NCBI GenBank assembly: GCA_019096065.1
Contig: JAGUCH010000003.1
Location: 7,812,001-7,876,000, forward strand
Reading direction: 5' to 3'
Origin: Paracyclopina nana
Lineage: Eukaryota; Arthropoda; Copepoda; Cyclopoida; Cyclopettidae
DNA length: 64,000 bases
The position numbers and the translations under genes are program-made. The notes below the pieces were generated by a model that saw only the letters and a program-made list of their open reading frames with translations, did no database searches and had not been told where the DNA came from. This document shows, one piece after another, positions 50,305 through 60,600 of this stretch. Numbering within the stretch: position 1 is the stretch's first letter; each line of letters starts with the position of its first letter.

Positions 50305-50377
50305 TACCCTCGGGGGGACTCGAACCCCCAATCCCCGGTTTAGGAGACCGATGCCTTATCCATTAGGCCACGAGGGC
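50305..50377 (-). tRNA. tRNA-Arg (anticodon CCU)
   Basis: Reading the minus strand from 50377, the 73-nt sequence folds as a standard tRNA. The acceptor arm is GCCCTCG paired to CGAGGGT with discriminator A. The D arm is GGCCTAATGGATAAGGC, the anticodon loop is CTCCTAA with CCT at 34-36, and the T arm contains GGGTTCGAGTCCC. The A box (TGGCCTAATGG) and B box (GGTTCGAGTCC) for Pol III are intact. Bases 2-7 closely match human tRNA-Arg-CCT. No intron. An oligo-A run on the plus strand (50292-50297) is a T-run on the minus strand and serves as Pol III terminator. Confidence 0.96.
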
Positions 50378-50399
50378 TCCTCTCTTCAGAAAACAAATA

Positions 50400-52271
50400 A
50401 CTAGTAATAAATATTGTTTCATTTCCATTCCAATACTACAGAGTTTGGCGGTATGCTCATGAACTGTCAGGGCCGAAAATAATAATCAATATTCATGAAT
50501 GTGCAGCTTTCATAGTCCACCTATCAAATATCTTGATGCAATCTTCATTTCTTGACAGCCAACTTTGTAAATTATTCAGATATACGCCATTTTGATGGGT
50601 CTGGCTAAAAAGCGGTTCATAGCAACGTCTGGGCTTGACAGGGAGGGAAATTACTTCACATTGTATTTTTTTGTGCCGCAAACTCTTTTTTTCTGAGGTC
50701 TTGACACCAGAACTGATGGCTACTATTGATTTTTGAGTCATGAGGGATATGGGGTAGGAAATGGGGGAGCAAGAGAACGTAGCAGCTAGAAGTATGGCTG
50801 GATTCTTAATTGATTCAATAATGCACGAGAAAAGTGCCATGTGTGTGCTAACTATACTCTGCTATTTTCGTGTCATGTATCAAGTGGACGGGATTAATTC
50901 TTCCAGCTACTTACAACGTTTCCAGTTTTGGCCAAATGAATTCGTGCAGACTCAGCAAAATGTGAGTTCAAAACTGCCCCATCACAATTGTTCTCAAAAG
51001 ATTCTATTTGAGCAAAAATCGTTTGGATCCTGTCTGTCAAAAGAAAAAAAACGAATTCTGCGCCGCCAATTAACGAAGGCAACACAAAAGAACTTTCAAT
51101 TCAAGTACTTTACTGAATCATGTCTCAAAACGACTCCCCTTCTCACGAACTCAATCAGAAAAGTGAATTCACAAAAGCTGGTGCCTAATCGTGGTTTCGG
51201 TTTCTGTGTTTTCTGGCCGAAAAAGGTGTCTGCTGCATCGAATTGCATTCGTCACACTTTACATTTTTTCCCGGTCTTTGTTTGACACCTTCACTTCTTC
51301 TTTTTAAAGAGATCTTTTTATCTTGACCTGGTTTCAGGGGGCCAAAAATGCTGCCTGGAAAAGCCAACCGTGCACAATCGTGTGGACTCTATGAATAGAT
51401 ACCAAACGAGGCTGGCTGATCAAATATAATTTGGACAGAAATGCCTTGGAATATTTTTGAAGAGATTTTCAAGCCCATTTGAGCTCTAAATTGCCTCAAT
51501 TTATTAGATTAAGCAGAGGTATTTGTCACGTCACAATATGTCAGCCCTCGGCTTAGATATGGCAACATTTGGAGGAGAGTAGCATAGAAGTAGTTTTTTT
51601 GCAACATTTTTCTGAAAGTTAATCCGATTTGTGGACTTGTATTACATACGTTCAAAATGAAGTCTGACAGCGCAACAGCAGATGCATGCTGTGTACACAT
51701 ACCTATATAGTACTCTTATAGGCTCATCCCTGAAAAGTGAAAATATTCGGGATGATGCTCACTTCTGACTGGATCATTCCGCCATTTTTATGGCTGCAGA
51801 GCACGTTTTACACGACTTTTTCGTGTAGGCAATAATTAGGGTCCAGACTGGAAGACCTATTACAACCACTACTGAATCTCTCAATTTACTCAGCCCAACT
51901 CATCTCTGTAAAAAAGCACGCATTGTTCATCTTTGTAGCCTGAAAAGAATATGCTGGCTGACAACTTGAGGTAAAACTTTAACTTTGTCAGGTGATGAGG
52001 GCTTCTTTTCTAAGCTAGTTGACCGATGCAGCTAAAAGTCATTAAAAAAAGAAAAGGGGTTGTTGAAGCAAAGCAGCAAATAGTCTAAACTTGGGTGGCC
52101 CTTTTGTCCTTTTTTCAAGCTAGGAATTGCCAATTAAGGCTTCACAGTTCAACTTTTGCCAAATGAACGGCTCACAATCGCATCTGGCTTGTCTGCTTCC
52201 GTTTAAGGATGTTTGAAATGTTACACATGACAAGAAAGTTAGTTTTGGGTGGTGGTTGCAGAAGGGAGAAG
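50400..52271. other. Gene-poor region
   Basis: It contains a 174-codon plus-strand frame from ATG 50761 to 51285. It has no splice, poly(A) or similarity support, and its length is within what chance can give across the window. No repeat or RNA gene is seen. Confidence 0.35.
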
Positions 52272-52759
52272 TCACTAAGGCCTAAAATAGGGATAGGTTT
52301 TAGGATCTAAAATCATGGTGGATTTTAAAGCCTACACTTTTTTTCCTCTGGGTATTAAGATCTAATTGTTTGGATGCTAAAGCCTAATAGTTGGATGTTA
52401 AGATCTAACCATCTGGGTTTTAAGATCTACATTGAAAAAACATCACCTCTTTATACTTAGTTTTTTAAATCAAGTTGACTGTTATTCAGATCTTTTAGTT
52501 CTGAAAAGTTAGTTTAAAATGAAAAGTGACTTACAAAAGAAAACTCGCAATTCCTTGTAGCTTTCTATTTTTGTGGCTGTTAGATCTTAAAACCTTTTTC
52601 TTTAGATCTTAAAACCCATATAAAACTCAAACTATTTTTTCAACTTAGATCTTTGTACCCAGATCCAGAAAAGTGTAGGCTTTAAAATCCACTTTGCTAG
52701 ATCTTAAAATCCACCAATATTTTAGATCCTAAAACCCACCTCATTTTAGGCCTTAGTGA
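52272..52759. mobile_element. Foldback element of about 490 bp with internal AGATCTTAAAA repeats
   Basis: The ends TCACTAAGGCCTAAAAT and ATTTTAGGCCTTAGTGA are perfect inverted repeats. Complementarity continues with gaps for about 90 bp (both arms contain versions of GTGTAGGCTTTAAAATCCA). The interior carries many copies of a TTAGATCTTAAAACC-like unit, in one orientation on the left half and the other on the right. No coding capacity and no clear target duplication. It is probably a MITE or foldback transposon built from short repeats. Confidence 0.7.
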
Positions 52760-52799
52760 TGGCACCCGTTGCAGAAGGGTCCACCCCTTTCAGAAATAA

Positions 52800-55700
52800 A
52801 AGCTCTGGCTGCTGCTGGGTTTGGACCCACAGCTGAGCACAGTGGACTGTTTGCATTTCACACCAGGAGTCCATTTTTGAAAATGCTCCTATTTTAATCT
52901 ATTAGATGAGCATGAACACCATGAGTTTCTCCCCTAATTGAGCCCTGAGCATATTTATGATTTCTGGTACGAGCTACAGAAGGTGTGATTTCCCAGTAGG
53001 AAATCGTAGCTGTATTAGGACCACTGTGCATGGAGGAAGGGTTGAACAGAAGGGTCACATCGTATAACACCTTTTGTTGTTCAGTGGAAATTGGTGGTTC
53101 TGGTAGCCCAAAACTTCTTGCAAATTGTGTCGTTGTGAGCGTGGCATGTCACACATACACATGGCAAAAAAAGTTGGTTTTTTTCCTTCCACCACCAGCA
53201 ACAATTGTATTTACCGTTTCTTGATTTACTGCTTCGGGATCCAGATTGTGGTCTGAAATTAAAGAGCCATTTTGTCTCTTCTTGCGTTCCGTTTTGACAT
53301 GTATAATTGCAACTTCTGCCATGAGAGTGAAACAAAATCTATCCAGAACAGGAAAGACCTCCCGTTTGGATGATGAAGAAAATTAAAGCAGCAAAAATGA
53401 ACTCTGATATGACCCCAGAAAGCTGCAATTATTGGGTGGCTATTTGTCGAAGATCACATAATTTCACATTTTCTGGCTGCATGCTTTGGGCAATCTGCAT
53501 TGAAATGCTTTTTTCCTTGCTGTCATAAGCAAACAAATAGGGAACAAAAAGAGCTGGACATAAAACCAATTTTGATTTCCAACCACAAAGAAAGAAAACG
53601 TCTCACAGACATCCTGTGAATCAACTGCAACAACCAGAGCTCCCTCCCCAATTTTCGAGAGGAAACTTTTTTCCGATCGCCACGCCCACTGTGCCCCCAT
53701 TTTCAATTGTAGAAAAAATACAATTACATGACTTATGGAATTTTGCCTGCATCCATCCATGACAAATGACATGATTTTCGGACACTTTTTCTCGCGCCTA
53801 TTCAAACGTTTTGAGTAATGACGGCAGCAGAGCTTTACTTACAAAGCTCCATTTAAAAAAAGCCTTCCTTTCTTTCACATTGTTGAGGAAACCTGTAGTA
53901 TAGTAAAAAGTGCCAATTAGCCAAATGAAGTTTTCTTCAACTGTAGAAAATGCATTTTTCAGCCTCTGTGCACAAATGAGCCCAATTTTTGCAAAGAGTG
54001 TATTTCGTCAATTCCACGGTTCATTTCGCTTTTCAATCAAAGGATCGGTTTCAAAATTCAAGCAAAGCAAACGGAGGAGTCAGTTACAGCAATTTTATGA
54101 ACAATGCCCCATTTCTATGCGGAGTTTCACGTTTCCAAAAGAGTTTAGCAGGTGTTTTTCAATCATATCTCGTTTCACAAACTTGAGACTTTTGGGCGAG
54201 CCTCAGAGGAAGCAGCGAAGAAGTTTGGAAAAAATACTACTATAGTATGCTGGTTCGAATTTCACAATATTTCCACTCAAAACGTCTCTTCGTGACCTTT
54301 GAAACTTTTGGACCTCCTAGGGAAAAATATTCCCTGAGGTGAAAATCCTGGCAGAAAATGTCACATTGCAGTCGAAAGTGTCAAATTACTCCTGAAAATG
54401 AGGTCAAATATTCAAAAAGAAGAACTTTTTGGAGATTGAAAAATTCCCCTACTACGTACGATATTATGGAAGTTTGACAGGAATTCCTCAAAAATCAGGC
54501 ATCAATTCGAAAAAGCTTTTCGGCTTTTTAATGGGTATGCCAAATATTTGGCTATATTTGGGGAGATTCCAATTGGAAGCAAAAGATCTCCTATCTCCCC
54601 CAATAAAATGGGTGAATTTTTATGTCAACATTTCTCTTTGTCAACCTCATCTCGTCATGATTGAAAAACATCTTTTGAATTCGCATTGGAATTCATCTCA
54701 TGGCGAATACGGAATGTTATTGTAGCAATCGGTTTAATTTGAAAGTATGTGCTACTTTTTAAAGTGTGCGAGCACGGAAACTCAAATAATCATCAGAGCA
54801 ACCATCTGGTTATGTTATCTTTTCTCTATTGGGAAATCCTTTTATTATCAGAGAAAATAATCCATTCAATTTTCTTTTGTTATCCCCTCAGTGATTGACG
54901 TTTCACAAAATCCGGGCGAAAAGCTCAATTTTTCCATAAAGCTGCTGAGCAATGCTCCACATTTCACTTTTTACAGCCAAAAAGAAGAAATCCATTCTCT
55001 CTGTATAAAAATGAGGCTTGTTTACTTTTGAAGGGAGATGAGAGGCTTTCTTATCTAAAAATACACAATCGGAACTTTATAATTGACTCCCACGCAACCT
55101 CTATGCGACAAATAGCTTTAAAAATAGATTAATCCGATTGAGTGCATGTGCGAGGAATAAGCTGTAGAAATCACGCTCTGATGTAGGAAATTCCATTGGT
55201 TTGCGTGGGAATATGCAGAGATGGTCCATTATAATGACCAGTAGCACTGTTGGGCTTTTGAGGTTTGGTTTTGGTTGTCAATAATCTTGTCAAACATGCA
55301 CATCCTGATGATCACATGGAAAATTCACGCAAATATTGTTCATTATTTACTGTTGGCCGATGTTGGCAGTCGATAATGTCATCAGCAAACTCAGCAACTC
55401 AGCGGGGTATTTATTTTCGAGTTTTCAAATCATTCGAGTCAATCTTGAGTTAATCAGGTGAAAAAACAAAAACGTTCATTAATCACGAGAGACAGCTTTT
55501 GAAAACAAGATCGGCAAAAAAATGTCAAATTCATATCAATTTACTCCTTTGACTGATGATCACCAAGACTTGGGAAAAAGCAAGAGAGAGCTTCCGATTT
55601 CAATTATGATTTAATAACATACTTTTGTGTGACAATGAAAGAGAGAGAGAAAAAATCAGTTTCACTTCTTTCTGCTTCAAAGAGGAAATGGTGATTTATG

Positions 55701-57220
55701 ATATGACCATTCCACTCAATTTAATTTTCTGGGGAGGCATCAATTATTACCAAACTCGTTTTGATTGCAAAGTGAGAAAACTGCTCCAAAAGTTGGAGGT
55801 GAATCATCCCTCCGAGTGAAGAGCCACTTGGAGTGGTCTTCTTATTCACAATGGCCAAGTTTGTGTTTCAGTTTTATTTGCTCAGTCTTGAGCGCTATTG
55901 ACAATAACATTTTGGCTGCATAATGAAAGTAGCAGGGAGAAACAATTTCCTCTCTCTCCATCTTATTTTATTGATCAATTTGCAGGATTTGAGAATCCAA
56001 TATAATGCTGCGTGAGCATCTTTGAGTAAACAGGCTTTATAGTTCAGCTGGGAGGGTTGGTAAATCCATCCCCAATTTTAAAGTCAATACCATAGGGCTT
56101 TTCTCAATTGCTCCATATTGCAACGAGCTCCTTCTGTATCCTGCTGAAGACTGACGGCTTAGGAGGGTGGTAAAAGTCTACCAAATTGAACAGAAGGCTG
56201 AATAATGCAAATACAGTAACTATCTGCATTATTAAAACGAGATAGAAGCCATTTTGGCACTCATTTTTCTTATCAAAATGAGAAAGTTATGCATGTGGAT
56301 CAGCTCATATTTGCCTACTTAGAATTACGTGCCACGCAAGTGCATCAGGTAATATAGAAGTAAAGTAGTAGTGGATGGGCAAGCCACGCAATTCATGACA
56401 TGAGCACGCAATTTTTGAGGATGTTCATCTACTGCTACAGCTACTATATTATAATAGCAAATAAAGTTCCCCCATCCACTCCACTTCCCCAAATTCAACC
56501 TTTCTGAGCTTGCGTGATGAGACATCAACGATTTTCTTCCCAGACATTATTTCAGCCTGCTACAATTCGTTTAAAAGCCAAATTTTCAAAACGATCCAAG
56601 GGCCACGCTCATCTACTCTAGTAAATTGGGCAAATGGTGTAGAATGACGCTGATACAAATGAAAAACACTTCTACTAGAAGGGGACAAATGCTGACAGGA
56701 TAAAATTAATTATGAGATAGAAAAGAATGGCTCAAAGAATTGTCATTTGTGTGGAAAGATGCCCAGATAAGTTTTATCACGGCTTAAAGGTTCCAAAAAT
56801 GGTAAGAAAACGTTATTTTTGTTGTTGTCACCACGCACTCAAGAGCTGGGAGTTTTGAAAAAGCCACTAATAGTGCAACAACAACACATGACGAGGGCCT
56901 GAGGGCTCTTAGATATACTTGTCTCACATTTGGCAGCAATTTTCCGCGAACAGAAGCCTATTGTAGATCAAGACCACAAAGGTAGAAGAGAGTTTGCTGC
57001 CTCCGGGGCAATTTTAGGCACAAACAGCAGCAGCAACACGCAATACGGCTGCTGCTGCTGCTGCTGGTTTCTTTTCAAGTCCGGATGAAGATCATCATTT
57101 TCATGCACATTCTCACGAAGATTATCGAGTAGGAATTCAGAACTTCCCAACCAGAAATTCTGGGCCCTCATACGGCAAAAAAATACTCAGTGAAACTTAT
57201 ACGTTTTATCAACATAGAGT
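52800..57220. other. Gene-poor region with a CAG/CTG hairpin
   Basis: No gene is supported. A tRNA-like B-box remnant (minus-strand GGTCCAAACC near 52825) may mark an old SINE but the rest of a tRNA is not recognisable. A CAGCAGCAG tract at about 57025-57035 faces a CTG tract at 57048-57067. Confidence 0.35.
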
Positions 57221-57227
57221 TCTAGTT

Positions 57228-57346
57228 GTTATGTAACATTAACTGCCTTGACACCTAGGTAAAATCGAAAATACAAATTTTCCGTGTCACATTCGATTTT
57301 TCTCAAATTTTTTTCATAGGTGGTAGGGAAGTTAATGTTACATAAC
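57228..57346. repeat. 119-bp foldback sequence
   Basis: GTTATGTAACATTAACT at 57228-57244 is repeated inverted at 57330-57346, with weaker pairing beyond it. A nested inverted pair AAAATCGAA/TTCGATTTT lies between. No open frame. It is likely a small MITE or a stem-loop remnant; flanking duplication is unclear. Confidence 0.55.
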
Positions 57347-57493
57347 GACATAAACTCAACCTGGGTAAAACGAAGGAGTGCTAACACGTTACAATAACTT
57401 TCAGAAAACTTGGGAAAATTTCTGGTTGGGTTATGAGTCAAGATGTGTCAGTGGTTTATAGAAAATCATGTCTTCTTGACGACCAAATGCCAC

Positions 57494-57505
57494 GCCATCT
57501 GGTGG
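57494..57505 (-). promoter_or_regulatory. CTCF-type motif (reverse orientation)
   Basis: GCCATCTGGTGG on the plus strand is an exact match to the reverse complement of CCASYAGRKGGC. It lies inside a coding-like minus-strand frame (57431-57640). With the forward motif at 30814 it forms a convergent pair 26.7 kb apart. Confidence 0.35.
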
Positions 57506-57659
57506 CCCAAAAATGATATGAAAGGGCGTTTTCCCAAATGCATTTTGCGGTTTCAACATATCAACACAAGTCACAGAATTTTTTCTCCCAAGATTTTCTA
57601 TTTCTGGTACAAATTGACCCAAGGTAGGAGAAAAGCACAAAAGGCTCCACAGGTTTCAT

Positions 57660-60600
57660 ATCACAGAGGTGAAACAAAGTGATGAAGATCTAGACTTGGT
57701 AGGTGGAGGAGAAATGTCCAAAAGTGGGCACAGACAATGGAAAATGTGTCACAATGGCCATTTCGACTGTCTTCTTTTTGAGAGCCAACAGGTTGCCATT
57801 GTTTTCGATTTTTTTATCTCGAAATAAAGATCCCTTATAGTTCCACTGTATACGGCTTCTTTGACACAATTTAGAGGGGTATAGAGTACTAGAAGTAGTA
57901 GTTGAAGATAGCAAGCTGACCATGAAAAATGGCGCTGAAAGGGCCATTAAAACCGGTGTTAAAAGATGCCAACTTTGCGTTGTATAAGAAAGGAAATAGA
58001 AAACCTTTTTACATCTATAAACTAATAAATCAGTCAGGTCAGCAGAGAGAGAGGACTTGAGAGATTGAAAACAAAGGGCGGTATAATGGAGCAAAAATAG
58101 GAGAACAGGAGGAAAAAAGTGTAGAAGAAGCAATGCAACTAATTTACTCAGTGTTTGCTGAAATTGTAGAAGAAGGCTTGAATTTACGCAAGAGAAGAAA
58201 TCATGTTTGGGCAAGCAGCAAACAATGGTCTGTTTCAGACAGGCTGCGTCTGTCTAGCTCTTGCAGCATGGTGGCACTACTTATCCATTGGTCAAATGTT
58301 TATCCACCATCATCCAGAATTTCGGAAGGAAGAACGGGGGAAAACATCACCAGCTCCTCTTTTCTCTCTGGCAGTCCAAAGTTTGGCTTCTGTTTGCACA
58401 CAGGTCATCATCCCATGTTTGATGAAAGAAGATCAAGGGAATCATGAGACATCCATTTATTCACCCATGGAGGGAGCAATGACTTGGCTGCAAATTGTAT
58501 CAGTTTTTCCGGGAAAATGACCACACATACGTGCATTGAGTATATGCTAATTAATACAGCAACAGAGCGCTTCTGATGCTGAGGCCAGTTACTCTGTAGT
58601 CAATGGGCTCAACTGCTAACTGATGTGATGATAAAAGAAAAGGTTCCACTAACGATCTCAATCCGGCTCTCTTCAATGGATACCAACTAATGAGGGCTAC
58701 CACACCACTTGCAGCCATAATGAGGTGAAAACAGTTAGAGAAAATGAAACAAAAAAACTCTTACTGCCATCATTTGCCTTGACAATTGACCCCTGGCAAT
58801 CGTTTGAAAGGCAATAACAACAGTGAAAAAGCCCTACTTTTTTAACAGATGGGCAGCATGTGAGGGGATGAAATATTAGCATGGAGTAGGCAAATTAATG
58901 GAGGAAATTGTTGCTCTACTTTTGTAAGCAAAATTCTACTCTCCCCAACATTTTCCCTCTCACATGTCTCAATTAAGTCCATTGTAATTTCATCTCAAAA
59001 ATAGTACTACTCAATTTGGAAGAGTGGGATTTTTTGCAGGTCTTTGGCCGCCGACAACGGATAATTTTCCCCCATGCATCATCCCAACAACTCTTCTTGG
59101 TTTGCTTGCATCTAACTCAAATTTAAAGTCACGCAATTGCCGACGACGAAGAAGAAGACCTCCAACAACGCTCTGTGTTGGCCATCATCTCCTCCAGAAT
59201 TATGACTTGGCCAGACAATGAACAAAAAATGGGTGGAGTTGGGTTTTGGGCTAGGGTTTCTAATCATCACAGAGATATATCTGAGTATCTTGTTTGTTTT
59301 TAGTCGTTCCATGATGATGGCCTCCTTTTGTTGTTGGTAAATGAACTGCCTATCAAAAATGCTTGACTGACAGAGTTGTTGCAACTTCCTCAAGTCAGCA
59401 GCCATGAAAAGACTAATGCAAAAATGTGCCTTGCAACAACATTGACAGATTCTTTTTTTTCAGTCACACAATTTTAACTACTTTAGCTATCAACTTCCAT
59501 AGGGAATTGCGGCAATTCACATGGCATGAAACACCAAAAAATAAAAATAAAGGGAGAGGGATTAAAGCAAAAAAGGGCCTTCAATTTGTCAAAATCGTGA
59601 TGAGAAAAGTTTTATACAAGTTGTGAGAGAGGAGGCAAAAAGTTTCAATAGTGTTTTAATCATCATTCCAGCTACTTTCTCACAGTCACTGAAATGATCC
59701 CTGGCTGCCATTAGGGAAAATATTGATTAATTTCCAAGGCTGGCATACCAAAATCTTTGGCATGCCCCAGCAAACCCACAAAAAAAGCCTTTTTTACACA
59801 GTCATTTCAATTAACATTAACTACGGCAAGGTATTTATCAGATGGTTATCTAAAAAAACAAATACTTTAACATTTCCCTGGAGCAATGCAGCATTGTGGG
59901 AGGGCCAGGAAAGTGACTGCTCATAAATTAAGAGCATAAAATTGACTCACAATTGATTCATTTTGACATCCTTCACAGAGATGAAATTCAGCAATTTGCA
60001 GGTGAAGAAATCAATATTTGCCACCACTGGACCCCCAGTGGGCTTTAGACAAGAGAAATTGATGAAGCATCATTTGATCAACTTGATGCCAAGTTAGGGA
60101 ACAAAAAGCGCCAAGTCCTATCATAACTCAACAATTACCTCGATTTTAAAAGGTGGCTAAGCAAAAAACACAACAACAGTCCACCTGTGTGGTCTTCATT
60201 GGACAAAATGAATGATCTGAGAGATTTGGGATCTGCTCGATCTTTTTGTGGAAGACCGGTTGCCATCTACCTAAAGACCAAAAAACGGGGCTGATTAACG
60301 TCACAACTCGTGTAAAGTCGTACCAATCAAACTTACAGATCATTAGGCTCCAGTTAACCGGAATCCTGCTCAGATTTCAGGTCACAACAAGTACAAAAAA
60401 TGGCCAATGCAACGATGTCAATCTAGCAAATGACGAATTAAACGAGGTCTCAAGCTGACACTGAATTACGATGAAAAATGAGGGATAATGAGCGAGTTTT
60501 GTTGACTTTTCAGCGTCAGACCGTCAGTTAACAATTAAACGAATCGAAGGAATATCCCGAGCCAAATCATTGGCGATAGCAACCTATGAAGAAATTGGAA

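Noticed and set aside
50761-51285. 174-codon plus-strand frame from an ATG
   Set aside because: Length is within chance for the whole window at this base composition; no promoter, splice or poly(A) support and no domain seen.
52800-52875. tRNA-like B box on the minus strand
   Set aside because: No A box or cloverleaf could be drawn; only the B-box-like core is present.
57690-58214. 174-codon minus-strand frame
   Set aside because: Leucine/phenylalanine-rich product typical of reading A/G-rich DNA in reverse; no supporting signals.
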